From Balneolaceae bacterium (GTDB taxonomy: Bacteria; Bacteroidota; Rhodothermia; Balneolales; Balneolaceae): 64,000 nucleotides of DNA. Made by a program: the position numbers and the translations under genes. The DNA lies in contig SLKI01000008.1 of the NCBI GenBank assembly GCA_007134695.1, positions 1 to 64,000 on the forward strand, read 5' to 3'. Positions 17,536-26,636 of the stretch are shown here, one piece after another. Below the pieces are notes generated by a model that saw only the letters and a list, made by a program, of their open reading frames with translations, was not told the DNA's origin and did no database searches. The first letter of the stretch is position 1; each line of letters begins with the position of its first letter.

Positions 17536-18039
17536 ATGCTCAAGATCGGTCTCATATCAGATACACACGGATTTCTGGATCCAGAAGTGCTCGACTATTT
17601 TTCCGGCAGGGATGAAATCTGGCATGCTGGAGATTTCGGAACGCCGGAAATTGCTCATAAGCTTCGCCAGGTGGCTCCGCTTCTGGGAGTCTACGGAAAT
17701 ATCGACGGTCAGGAAATTCGGAAAGAGTTCCCCCTTCATCAGAAAGTAAACAGGGAGGGGTTGGAGATCTGGATGACCCATATCGGCGGGATGCCCGGCC
17801 GCTACTGTATTCCGATTCGCGAAGAGATCGAGGCGGATCCACCGGATATCTTTATCTGCGGTCATTCTCATATTTTGAAAGTTGCCCGTGATCAAGATCT
17901 GGGCGGAATGCTTTTCATCAACCCCGGTGCAGCAGGCCGGCACGGCCTCCAGGTTTACAGAACTATAGTCCGGTTTGAACTGGCTGGTGGGGAGATTCAA
18001 AATTTTGAGGTGATCAAACTTGGAAAACGTGTAGAGTAG
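17536..18039 (+). CDS. YfcE/MJ0936-family metallophosphodiesterase
   Basis: The 167-residue calcineurin-like phosphoesterase has all five metal motifs: GLISDTHG, HAGDFGTPE, GNIDGQ, CGHSHI and INPGAAGRHG. Small proteins of this family hydrolyse phosphodiesters in a Mn-dependent manner; the cellular substrate is unknown. It is a single plus-strand gene, divergent from the glycosyltransferase and convergent with the desaturase gene (2 bp gap). Confidence 0.9.
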   Translation: MLKIGLISDTHGFLDPEVLDYFSGRDEIWHAGDFGTPEIAHKLRQVAPLLGVYGNIDGQEIRKEFPLHQKVNREGLEIWMTHIGGMPGRYCIPIREEIEADPPDIFICGHSHILKVARDQDLGGMLFINPGAAGRHGLQVYRTIVRFELAGGEIQNFEVIKLGKRVE

Positions 18040-18041
18040 AA

Positions 18042-19655
18042 TTACAAATTCGCATCTCTATTTTCAAATCTTTCGACCAGCTCTGCCGTGTGAACTGCTG
18101 ACCTGATTACAAGCGGTATTCCGCCACCGGGATGCGTGCCGCCGCCGGTAAGATAGAGGCCGTCGATCCCCTTTACCCGATTCCCGGGTCGGAAAAATGC
18201 GGAAAACCGGCTGTTGGAGGAAGTTCCGTAGATACTGCCCCTCCAGGCACGAAACTGATCTTGAAAATCCCTGGGCGTCAGAATTTTCCTCCAGGCGATA
18301 GATTCCGACAGTCCGTTCAGACCGGACGATTCCAGTTTTTCAATGATGCGGTCCGGATAGTCGTTCTCCGATTGTTGATGTTCAGGATGCTCACCCAAGC
18401 TGGGAGCGTTGACAAGGATAAAAAGATTGGAACCACCCTCCGGAGCATCGGCCGGATCTGTGACCGATGAGTTAACAACGTAAATTGTGGGGTCCTCAGG
18501 CAGCTTTTTTTCACTGAATATCTGCTCAAATTCATCTCTGTAATCGTTACTGAAGTAGATGTTGTGGTGTCTGAGTAGCGGCCACTGTTTTTGGGCGGCA
18601 AGCAGCAGAACATACCCTGAACAGGAGGGCTCAAGGGCAGACTGTCTGCGAATACGTGAATTCCGGAAGAAGGTTTTGCTCTCCTCCGGCAGCAGATGGT
18701 TCATCGTTTCGGTGGGATCGCAGTTGGAGATGACGACGGAAGATCGGATCAGCTGTCCGTTGCCAAGTTTCACCCCTGTGGTTTGACAGGATCCGGGACC
18801 TTTTTTATCGACCTCGATGGATTTAACCTCAGTTTGAAAATGAAATGTAACTCCAAGGCTTTCTGCCAATTCGGTCAGAGATTCGGCGATACGGTAGATC
18901 CCTCCCTTGACATACCAGCCACCCTTTTCAATTTCGATATGGGGAATGATGTTGAGAGTTGCAGGAGCCAGCCAGGGCGAAGAACCGCTGTAAGTTGTAA
19001 ATCGCTTGAAAAAATTTCTCAGGTAGACCGAACGAAAAGATTTGTCGATTCGGCGGGAGATAGTAGTCATGGGGTCGATTCGAAATAGATCGAAAAGTTT
19101 GACCTGCCGGAGATCCCCCCATTCAGCCAGCGGATTATAAAGAAAAGGGGGGGCTGCTGTTCGATAAAGCCTGGCCGAATAGTTCAGAAATTTTTTGAAT
19201 GCCGCCAGATCTTCTGGAGCGATCCTCTGAACTTCTTCGATTGTCCGGTCCGGGTCGGCATGATGCAGAAATTGGGTGCCGTCAGGATAGTGATATCTGC
19301 AGACCGGATCCATCCGAACCAGATCAAGGTGTCGGCGAATATTACTTCCGCATCGGGAATAGAGGTGACCGAGGATTTCCGGGAGGGTCAAAAGTGTCGG
19401 GCCTGCGTCAAATCGATACCCATTCCACTCAAATTGTTGGATTTTGCCGCCGGGCTTTTCGTTTCGCTCCAGGACAGTCACTCTCCATCCGTCAGTTGCC
19501 AAAAGACAGGCGGCTGCAATACCGCCGATTCCGGCTCCGATAACCGTCACATCTGTTGATTCGGGCAGGCCCGCATCCGGGCTGGAAGCAAAGTATTTCG
19601 AAGTAGTTTCGGATCTCAAAATAGAATTGAATTCACTTGAGGGAGAGACGGGCAA
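18042..19655 (-). CDS. Phytoene desaturase family (CrtI/CrtD-like) carotenoid oxidoreductase
   Basis: The protein has up to 537 residues. Motifs are the FAD-binding TVIGAGIGGIAAACLLATDG, the CrtI N-terminal RFDAGPTLLTLPEIL, and the C-terminal GLYLTGGGTHPGGGIPLV. It desaturates carotenoid precursors. Without crtB nearby I cannot say whether it is phytoene desaturase or a CrtD-type hydroxycarotenoid 3,4-desaturase. The start is uncertain: TTG at 19655 overlaps rlmD by 23 bp, TTG at 19619 does not, and GTG at 19550 would place the FAD motif at the N-terminus. It follows the cNMP protein-rlmD pair on the same strand. Confidence 0.85.
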   Translation of the reverse strand: MPVSPSSEFNSILRSETTSKYFASSPDAGLPESTDVTVIGAGIGGIAAACLLATDGWRVTVLERNEKPGGKIQQFEWNGYRFDAGPTLLTLPEILGHLYSRCGSNIRRHLDLVRMDPVCRYHYPDGTQFLHHADPDRTIEEVQRIAPEDLAAFKKFLNYSARLYRTAAPPFLYNPLAEWGDLRQVKLFDLFRIDPMTTISRRIDKSFRSVYLRNFFKRFTTYSGSSPWLAPATLNIIPHIEIEKGGWYVKGGIYRIAESLTELAESLGVTFHFQTEVKSIEVDKKGPGSCQTTGVKLGNGQLIRSSVVISNCDPTETMNHLLPEESKTFFRNSRIRRQSALEPSCSGYVLLLAAQKQWPLLRHHNIYFSNDYRDEFEQIFSEKKLPEDPTIYVVNSSVTDPADAPEGGSNLFILVNAPSLGEHPEHQQSENDYPDRIIEKLESSGLNGLSESIAWRKILTPRDFQDQFRAWRGSIYGTSSNSRFSAFFRPGNRVKGIDGLYLTGGGTHPGGGIPLVIRSAVHTAELVERFENRDANL

Positions 19656-21069
19656 CCGATTCGATATGCCATGTTTGCGGAAACATATCGACCGGCTGTA
19701 CCTGATCGACCTGATATACCTCCGAAAGTGTTTTCAGGTCCCTGGCCTGAGTCGAGGGGTTGCAGCTGACGTAGACAACTCTCGGCAACTTGAGCCGGCA
19801 TATTCGATCAACCACATCGGGATGCATTCCGGCTCGAGGGGGATCCGTTACCAGGCAATCCGGCATACCATGCTGGTTGATAAGCTCATCATTGAGTGTA
19901 TCTTTCATGTCGCCAGTCAAAAAATGGACATTTTCCGTCTCGTTCAGCAGGGCGTTGATGCGAGCATTGTCGACGGCTACATCCGACAATTCGATTCCCA
20001 CCACCTTTTTCGCAATGTCACTGAGATAGAGCGAAATCGATCCCACTCCGCAGTATAGATCATAAATCAGTTTTTTTGGTTGGCTCCCGATTTCTTTAGA
20101 TGACATCTCATCATCGAGGCAAAAGCTGCGTGCGATTTTATAAAGCTTTCCGGCCTGGGAGGTATTGGTCTGGAAAAAACTGTTGGCGCTGATCCGGAAA
20201 GACCAGGGGCCGATGGAGTCGGTGATATAGCCTGATCCGGATAGTACCTTTTCCGTGTGGCCGATCGCTGTCGGATTTCTCTGGTCATTGATATTGTTGA
20301 GAATTGTTGTGATTTCTGAAAAATGATTCAACAGGTGAGAGGCGAGTTTACCGACTATGTGATCATCTTCACCGTTGGTAACCAGATTCACCATCAGTTC
20401 GTTGTTGGCCTTGGATGTTCGGACCACAAGGTGCCGCATAAACCCGCTGTGGGCTTTGGTGTCGTAGGCAGGTACACCATTTTCAATACACCACGAGCGC
20501 ACCTGATCCAGGATTCGGAATGAGACCGGGTGCTGAAGATGACACTCCTGCAGATCCAGGATCTTGTCGAAACGTCCGGGGGCGTGCAGGCCGGCCGCAA
20601 ACCCCTTATCGTCGACATATTCATCTTTTTCGATCTCATCCCGGCTGAGCCACCGGCGGGTTCCAAAACTGTATTCCATCTTGTTCCGATAGTAAAACTC
20701 TTCGTCGCAACCGATGATCGTCTCGACTATCGACGGATCGAGTTTGCCGATTCGTTCCATATGGTCCCGAACCTGTTGCTCCTTGTACTCAAGCTGTTTC
20801 TCGTAAGGCAGCTGCTGCCATGTACATCCGCCGCACGTTGAAGCGTGCCGGCATCGCGGTTTGATCCGATCCTCCGACGGGTCCAGCATCTCAAGGATTC
20901 TGGCTTCCCGATAGCTCTTTTTTCTTTTTGTGATGCGAACTTTAACTCGATCGCCGGGGACCGCCCCGGGGATAAAAATGGCCATTCCGTTGTGGCGGGC
21001 CACGCCTTTACCTTTAAATGCCGCCGCTTCAACCTCAACAACGGCCTCTTCGCCTCTTTTCAGACTCAT
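19633..21069 (-). CDS. rlmD: 23S rRNA (uracil-5-)-methyltransferase, RlmD/RumA family
   Basis: The 478-residue protein has an N-terminal TRAM domain (residues ~1-60). It has iron-sulfur cysteines in CRHASTCGGCTW, the SAM motif YDLYCGVGSISLYLS, a DPPRAGMHPDVV motif, and the catalytic Cys in VVYVSCNPSTQARDL. It makes 5-methyluridine in 23S rRNA (the exact position is inferred from the family). It directly abuts the cNMP-binding gene upstream and overlaps or abuts the desaturase downstream. Confidence 0.92.
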   Translation of the reverse strand: MSLKRGEEAVVEVEAAAFKGKGVARHNGMAIFIPGAVPGDRVKVRITKRKKSYREARILEMLDPSEDRIKPRCRHASTCGGCTWQQLPYEKQLEYKEQQVRDHMERIGKLDPSIVETIIGCDEEFYYRNKMEYSFGTRRWLSRDEIEKDEYVDDKGFAAGLHAPGRFDKILDLQECHLQHPVSFRILDQVRSWCIENGVPAYDTKAHSGFMRHLVVRTSKANNELMVNLVTNGEDDHIVGKLASHLLNHFSEITTILNNINDQRNPTAIGHTEKVLSGSGYITDSIGPWSFRISANSFFQTNTSQAGKLYKIARSFCLDDEMSSKEIGSQPKKLIYDLYCGVGSISLYLSDIAKKVVGIELSDVAVDNARINALLNETENVHFLTGDMKDTLNDELINQHGMPDCLVTDPPRAGMHPDVVDRICRLKLPRVVYVSCNPSTQARDLKTLSEVYQVDQVQPVDMFPQTWHIESVARLSLK

Positions 21070-21627
21070 CTAGACGTTCTCCTGCTCTTCATCAGAATAG
21101 TAGGTGGAAAAATGAATGGAAAATGCGGTTTGGAGATCCGTTTCTTCAATCAATTTATGTGTCGTCACCTCAAGCTGTTTCATCGAGATTTCGGAGAGAG
21201 TTTCCAGAAATTTGACAGCAATTTTCGGATGTCGCTTTTTCAGGGTGACAAAATCGGGTTTAAAAAATCCGAGCAGAACGGCATCGCTCAAACACCTGGC
21301 TGACGAGAGCCGCCGGAGATCATATCCAAGTGAAAGAGACCCGAAACTTTCGGGAGGGCTCAGGTCATAAGTCAGGCCTCCCTCTTCGTCATTCAGGTTC
21401 TGCCGGCCGACGATTAGCTGGATTCTTCCGCTTTCAATAAAATAGATACCGGTTCCGGGGTCGTTCTGATAGTAGATATACTCCCCCTCATGGTATTTTC
21501 GTCGATGGCACAGCTGAAGAAATTCATATCTCTCCAGAGTTGAAAGCGGTTTTAAGAAGCGTGAGTTGAACAGCAAACCGCTCTGCTGTTTCAGTTTTTC
21601 AATTTTTTCTTTTACAGATCGTGGCAT
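21070..21627 (-). CDS. Cyclic-nucleotide-binding domain protein without HTH
   Basis: The 185-residue protein has one cNMP-binding beta-roll (residues ~25-130; YHEGEYIYYQNDPGTGIYFI then ESGRIQLIV and FGSLSLGYDLRRLSSARC). A helical C-terminus follows, with no recognisable helix-turn-helix. It therefore is not a classical Crp/Fnr regulator and may act through protein contacts. It is the first gene of a minus-strand run with rlmD and the carotenoid desaturase. Whether the pocket binds a ligand cannot be judged; the usual phosphate-binding Arg region is only partly conserved. Confidence 0.75.
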   Translation of the reverse strand: MPRSVKEKIEKLKQQSGLLFNSRFLKPLSTLERYEFLQLCHRRKYHEGEYIYYQNDPGTGIYFIESGRIQLIVGRQNLNDEEGGLTYDLSPPESFGSLSLGYDLRRLSSARCLSDAVLLGFFKPDFVTLKKRHPKIAVKFLETLSEISMKQLEVTTHKLIEETDLQTAFSIHFSTYYSDEEQENV

Positions 21628-21669
21628 AATAACCGGAGTTTGATATCTCTGAATATACGTCGGATCATA

Positions 21670-24273
21670 CTAAAACGAATGGCCGATTCCGAAGCTGAAA
21701 AAGAGACGGCGGTTTTCGAACCAGCCTCTCTGAAGATCGTGTGCTCTCATCGTAAAATCGAATCTTGCTACAATGAAATCCCACTCCATGCGAAGTCCGA
21801 GGCCGCTTCCGACAGCTATTTGGTTGTAGAACCGATCAAACTGGAATTTACCATCTTCGAGCAGATCTCCCTGCTCTTCGTCGGTAAAATCGTTACGGGG
21901 GCCGTACCAGATGTTACCTGCATCGGTGTACCACGCCAGGTACCAGTCGGCATTAAAGAGGTTCTCGAACATCACCTGGCGCAATTCCTTGAACGCTGCG
22001 AGCTTGATTTCACCACCACTGACTGTCACAGCGTCAGCATCAATTTCGCCCGGACCGAGCCGGAATGGCCCCCATCCCCGTATATCGTTGCTTCCGCCTG
22101 CAAAAAATCGGTGGTTTAACGGGACCGTATCACTCCGATTGTAGGGGTGAGCATACCCGGCAAAGCCGCGAAGAGCAAACACGGCATCCGGACCGATCGG
22201 AAAGTAACGTCTGAGGTCAAGTGATATCTTGGCGAACTGGCTGTAGCCCAAAGCATTTTCAGAGATTCCGAGGGGGGAGGGAAGGGTGCCTTTGATCTCA
22301 CCCGGGCTAAAGAGAAAACGGTCCATCAGGTAGGGGATGTTACCACCAACGGCAATCGAGACTTCATTGAAGTGCCCGAAATTTCTTTTAATCAGGTTGG
22401 TATTACGGCTTCTGAATGTATAGCGAATTGTTGATGAAAACTGGGGGCGAAAATCTTCCAGGATTCTCTGAAACTCAAACCGTCCTTCGACAATCTCATC
22501 CGGTTCGCCCGGTTCACGCCGGAACTGGTCTCTCAAAAAATTGAGGTAATCCGATGATGGGTCTGCATCGACAATATCGAGCTGAATCAGGTCGAGAAAA
22601 CTTGCATACCGTTCGGTGTGGCGCACTTCGTAACGCAAGTTGAAGCGTGCATCAAAATTGATATCAAAAAGCGGCTGGTTGGACTGGCCGTAGGTCAATT
22701 GATAGTGAGTTCTCGTATTGGTGAAATAGGTTCTGCGGTCGAGGCTTGCAAACGGGAAGTTGAGCCTGGGGATGGAGTAGTCGATTCTCGCCTGATAGGT
22801 GTTGAATACAGTCACGTCGTCGGCAAATTCCGGGGAAGTGACCAGTTCGAAGTTGGTGTTCACTCCGATGGTAAGCTGTTCCGCCTTCCCGAAGAGGTTG
22901 TTGTTCAAATAGTTGAGCCCGATTCCAGTACCGAATCCATATCTCCGCATTCCAAAAAATTCGGTTCGGACAGAGTGCCTGGGCAGGCTTTGAAGATCGA
23001 TGTAAACCGGAATGTCGGGCTGGCTGTAGTCGGGCAGGGCTCCATCCTCACTGAAACCGAAATGGCGGACCGTCATCATGCCGAGGTTCTGAAACGCGTT
23101 GACACTCTGCAGATAGAGAGTATTATTGAAAGTATCTCCGGGACGAAACAATATCTGTTCGGTCAGCAGACTGAAACGGGTCTGGGCCGATACATTTTTG
23201 CTCATGTAGATCGTCTTTCCCGATGTGACATGAGGGCTCTCGTCAATCGTTACCGATTCGTCGTAGGTTGAGGAGAATTCACCGGGGCCGGCCAGATTAA
23301 TATGCAGGTCACCGAATAAATATTTACTCCCGGGGTTAATACGGAATAGTACATCGAGCAGCAGCTCATTCTCATCCGCCGGCCGGACCAGCGCTCGCAC
23401 CGAGTCACGTTGAATGGATGCGTAACCGTGATCTTTCAGAAAATTGATGATTCGAGTCTGTTCGTCCCGGAGATCGTGAGCATTGTAAGGCCTGTTAACG
23501 CTAAATGAGGTATCGCTGATTACGGATTTACCGATCAGCGTCTGATTTAGAAATCGGTTTCGGGTCGATTCGTCGTCAAAGTCCGGAAAACCGGTATAGT
23601 AGATGTTTCGGATCTGCGACTGGGGGCCTTCGTCGATATGAAAAGATACTTCGACCCGACCGGTTCGAAATTCAACTATGGATGAATCGACCTCCACTTC
23701 CAGAAATCCGATATTTTCATAGAAAAGCTGAATCCGCTCAATGTCGGAAGCGACCGTCTCCCGGTCGAGCAGGGCAGGAGATTCACCGAACCGCCCGGTC
23801 AGCCGGTAGATATAGTACCAGGGAGTGAATCGGGGGATTCCGAGCAGTTCCCGGTTTGTTCGTGTGCGGATCAGCGATCGAAGGGTGCGGTTTCGTACGT
23901 TGTCATTCCCGGTAAAACGGACTTTTCGTACCACATATCCGGATTGATCCGGATCCATCTGATCTGAATATGGAACGTGAAATATCTCTGTCAGGCCTGT
24001 TTCTTCTGTCAGGCCTATATCAGGATCGGGGGATATGGGGTCAAACCACATCAATCCATCTGCCCGCATTGCCCGCATCAGCCCACCTGCCTGCATCAAG
24101 CCGCCTGCCTGCATCAAGCCGCCTTCTTTTTTACCCGCACCCAGGCTCAAATCCGGTGTAAATGTATCGATAACCTCTTTTCCCGATTCCGAATCCTCGT
24201 CACTCAGGGCCAGGGAGTTGCCGGGGCCGAAAACGAAGCTCAATACCAGAATAAGAGAAAAGGTTCGAAGCAC
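21670..24273 (-). CDS. BamA/TamA-like outer membrane assembly protein (POTRA + surface antigen barrel)
   Basis: The 867-residue protein has a signal peptide and then a linker with the unusual six-residue repeats GGLMQA (residues ~52-70). POTRA-like domains follow (VRKVRFTGNDNVRNRTLRSL; later FHIDEGPQSQIRNIYYTGFP). The ~400-residue C-terminal D15-type barrel contains the HRFFAGGSNDIRGWGPFRLG motif and ends in Phe (GIGHSF). Such proteins insert or export outer-membrane proteins. The order resembles TamA more than BamA because only two to three POTRAs are visible. It is a single gene, with a 42-bp gap to the cNMP gene. Confidence 0.88.
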   Translation of the reverse strand: MLRTFSLILVLSFVFGPGNSLALSDEDSESGKEVIDTFTPDLSLGAGKKEGGLMQAGGLMQAGGLMRAMRADGLMWFDPISPDPDIGLTEETGLTEIFHVPYSDQMDPDQSGYVVRKVRFTGNDNVRNRTLRSLIRTRTNRELLGIPRFTPWYYIYRLTGRFGESPALLDRETVASDIERIQLFYENIGFLEVEVDSSIVEFRTGRVEVSFHIDEGPQSQIRNIYYTGFPDFDDESTRNRFLNQTLIGKSVISDTSFSVNRPYNAHDLRDEQTRIINFLKDHGYASIQRDSVRALVRPADENELLLDVLFRINPGSKYLFGDLHINLAGPGEFSSTYDESVTIDESPHVTSGKTIYMSKNVSAQTRFSLLTEQILFRPGDTFNNTLYLQSVNAFQNLGMMTVRHFGFSEDGALPDYSQPDIPVYIDLQSLPRHSVRTEFFGMRRYGFGTGIGLNYLNNNLFGKAEQLTIGVNTNFELVTSPEFADDVTVFNTYQARIDYSIPRLNFPFASLDRRTYFTNTRTHYQLTYGQSNQPLFDINFDARFNLRYEVRHTERYASFLDLIQLDIVDADPSSDYLNFLRDQFRREPGEPDEIVEGRFEFQRILEDFRPQFSSTIRYTFRSRNTNLIKRNFGHFNEVSIAVGGNIPYLMDRFLFSPGEIKGTLPSPLGISENALGYSQFAKISLDLRRYFPIGPDAVFALRGFAGYAHPYNRSDTVPLNHRFFAGGSNDIRGWGPFRLGPGEIDADAVTVSGGEIKLAAFKELRQVMFENLFNADWYLAWYTDAGNIWYGPRNDFTDEEQGDLLEDGKFQFDRFYNQIAVGSGLGLRMEWDFIVARFDFTMRAHDLQRGWFENRRLFFSFGIGHSF
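24068..24121. repeat. 18-bp in-frame tandem repeat in the BamA/TamA-like gene
   Basis: Two exact 18-bp copies (24086-24103 and 24104-24121) and one diverged copy (24068-24085) encode GGLMQA, GGLMQA and GGLMRA on the minus strand. The unit length is a multiple of three, so copy number can change without frameshift. Confidence 0.85.
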
Positions 24274-24363
24274 GATTCGTTGGTTCGATGATCACCGATA
24301 TGAAAAACGGCTGCATAATTCAGATGCAACCGCCATGAGATTCAAATGTAAGAAATTCAAACG

Positions 24364-24618
24364 CTACACGTCATCATAATCAAACCCTTCATCCTCTTCG
24401 CCGTGGAAGAAATCCTCTTTTCGGATATAATCGGGCCAGATATCTTCTATTCCCTCATAGATAGTATCTTCGCCCTCTTCGATCTCGTCCAGTTCATAAA
24501 GGTTGTCGATCAGCTGCTGTGGTAATCCGTTACGCTCCGCCCACTCAATAAGCTCTTCTCGAGTAGCCGGAAAAGGGGCGTCATCCAGTGCTGCGGCCAA
24601 TTCTACAGTCCAAATCAT
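24364..24618 (-). CDS. DUF2795 family small acidic protein
   Basis: The 84-residue protein starts MIWTVELAAALDDAPFPATR. Its N-terminal half (EELIEWAERNGLPQQLIDNL) fits the DUF2795 family, small helical proteins of unknown function. The C-terminal half is very acidic (IEEGEDTIYEGIEDIWPDY, DEGFDYDDV). It stands alone between the TamA-like gene and tatA. Confidence 0.7.
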   Translation of the reverse strand: MIWTVELAAALDDAPFPATREELIEWAERNGLPQQLIDNLYELDEIEEGEDTIYEGIEDIWPDYIRKEDFFHGEEDEGFDYDDV

Positions 24619-24846
24619 TGTCTTCGTCTTGTTTTAAGGTTTAATTTCTTCTTTTCAATAGTGATTTCAGCAATCAATAGTTCCATCTGACAGCTATAAA
24701 ACAGATGGAGGGGAAAAAAGCAAATCAAAGAGGAATAAAAAAGAAGAAATTATCTGATGGGCGGCTGAAAGGTTCTGAAAAATATTTTTTATCTTTATCT
24801 GTTGACAGTTTTTCCAACATAACCGATTCATAACAGGATTTATTAT

Positions 24847-25083
24847 ATGGGAAGTTTTGGCGGATTAGAATGGATTGTCATCGGACTGGCTGTGTTGCTT
24901 CTGTTCGGTGCCAAGCGGATTCCCGAACTGGCTCGTGGTTTGGGCCAGGGCATAAAAGAGTTTCGCAAGGCCTCCGACGACATCAAGAAAGAGATTGAAC
25001 AGGGGCAGGAAGAGCCTCCTTCGACATCTCAAGAGTCGGATAAGAAAGAAGGCAATACCAATACCGAAACATCGGCAGGCTGA
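24847..25083 (+). CDS. tatA: Sec-independent translocase subunit TatA/TatE
   Basis: The 78-residue protein has the TatA plan: an N-terminal membrane helix (GLEWIVIGLAVLLLFGAKRI, with FGAKRIPELARGLG at the hinge), an amphipathic helix (GQGIKEFRKASDDIKKEI) and a charged tail. It builds the Tat pore for folded proteins. A perfect -35-like TTGACA lies at 24802-24807, but no good -10 follows at standard spacing. Its stop overlaps the gatA start by one base (TGATG). tatC is not in the window. Confidence 0.92.
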   Translation: MGSFGGLEWIVIGLAVLLLFGAKRIPELARGLGQGIKEFRKASDDIKKEIEQGQEEPPSTSQESDKKEGNTNTETSAG

Positions 25084-26612
25084 TGGCGGAAATCCGTTCG
25101 ACGCGTGAACAGCTCGAAAATGGGGAGATTACACTGCCGGAAGTAGCCGATCACTATCTGACACGCATTCGCGAGGAGGATTCGACGGTGAATGCATTTG
25201 TTTCGGTGGATGAAGAGGAAGTTCTTGATACCGCTGCCAGAATTCAGAAAAAAATCGATGAAGGGCGTGCCGGTACACTTGCGGGGTCGGTGATTGGCAT
25301 CAAGGATCTGATTTGTGAAAAGGGAAAAATAACTTCCTGCGCCTCGGCAATTCTCAAGAACTTTGAAAGTATATATGATGCAACGGTTATCGAGCGCCTG
25401 CGAAAAGAGGATGCACTTCTGATCGGACGACTCAATATGGATGAGTTTGCGATGGGATCCTCTACCGAGAACACTATTTATGGGCCGACACGCAACCCAC
25501 TCGACACGGAGAGGGTTTCCGGCGGTTCCAGTGGTGGAAGTGCCGCTGCAGTGGCGGCTGATTTCTGCAACGCAGCGCTCGGCAGCGATACCGGCGGCTC
25601 CATTCGGCAGCCGGCTTCCTACTGCGGAGTTGTAGGCCTGAAACCGACCTATGGCCGGGTTTCACGTCACGGCCTGGTCGCCTATGCCTCTTCGTTTGAC
25701 GGTATTGGCCCGATGACTTCCAATGTGCGGGATGCAGCCAAAATTCTGAAGGTAATTGCAGGTTACGACTCCAGGGACAACACCACCGCACGTGTCAAAG
25801 TGCCCGACTATGAGTCATATCTCGAACAGAGTGGAAAGCTGAAAGTTGGTGTGCCCTCCGAGTATTTCGGGGAGGGGCTTAACGAAGAGGTCCGCCGAAA
25901 CGTCGAAGAACTGCTCGAGAAGCTCGAGAGGAGGGGAGATATCGAACGGGTGCCTGTAGAAATGCCGCATATGGAGTACAGTATCGCCACCTACTATGTG
26001 CTGGCCACTGCTGAAGCTTCCAGCAACCTCGCCCGGTATGATGGTGTACGATATGGACATCGTGCCCAAATAGAAGAGGTACACAGAGAGATCGACCGGG
26101 AAAAAAAGGAAATCGAAGAGCAGATCAGGCAGGCTGATGGAGAGGAAAAAACAAAACTGTCTGAAACTCTGGCCGGACTCAATTCACCACTGATCCGTCT
26201 CTATAAAAAATCAAGAACTGAAGGATTTGGCCGGGAGGTCAAGCGTAGGATCTTGCTCGGCACTTATGTGTTGAGTGCGGGGTACTATGACGCCTATTAT
26301 GCCAAGGCTCAAAAAGTACGGCGTCTGATCCGAGAAGACTTTGACCGGGCGTTTTCCGATGTCGACCTGATTGTCTCTCCGACTGCACCGACAACGGCAT
26401 TTCATCTGGGTGAGAATCAGGACGATCCGGTCCGGATGTATCTGAACGATATCTATACCGCACCGGCCAATCTGGCCGGTATCTGTGCGATTAGCCTTCC
26501 TGCCGGTGCTGAAGAGAACGGGTTACCGACCGGAATCCAGTTTATGGCCGACCGGTTTCGGGAAGACCTACTGTTCAGAGCAGGCCGGAAAGTTGAGCAG
26601 CTGCTCTCATAA
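25083..26612 (+). CDS. gatA: Aspartyl/glutamyl-tRNA(Asn/Gln) amidotransferase subunit A
   Basis: The 509-residue amidase-signature protein has the catalytic Lys in GIKDLICEKGKIT, the Ser cis-Ser/Ser triad in GGSSGGSAAAVAADF with SDTGGSIRQPASYCGVVGLK, and KPTYGRVSRHGLVAYASSFD. It releases ammonia from glutamine for GatB. It is about 25 residues longer than typical GatA because of a charged, probably coiled-coil insert (about residues 325-358) between RYGHRA and the RTEGFG motif. The ATG overlaps the tatA stop. Confidence 0.96.
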   Translation: MAEIRSTREQLENGEITLPEVADHYLTRIREEDSTVNAFVSVDEEEVLDTAARIQKKIDEGRAGTLAGSVIGIKDLICEKGKITSCASAILKNFESIYDATVIERLRKEDALLIGRLNMDEFAMGSSTENTIYGPTRNPLDTERVSGGSSGGSAAAVAADFCNAALGSDTGGSIRQPASYCGVVGLKPTYGRVSRHGLVAYASSFDGIGPMTSNVRDAAKILKVIAGYDSRDNTTARVKVPDYESYLEQSGKLKVGVPSEYFGEGLNEEVRRNVEELLEKLERRGDIERVPVEMPHMEYSIATYYVLATAEASSNLARYDGVRYGHRAQIEEVHREIDREKKEIEEQIRQADGEEKTKLSETLAGLNSPLIRLYKKSRTEGFGREVKRRILLGTYVLSAGYYDAYYAKAQKVRRLIREDFDRAFSDVDLIVSPTAPTTAFHLGENQDDPVRMYLNDIYTAPANLAGICAISLPAGAEENGLPTGIQFMADRFREDLLFRAGRKVEQLLS

Positions 26613-26636
26613 ACGATCAAAATCCAGGCATTTCAG

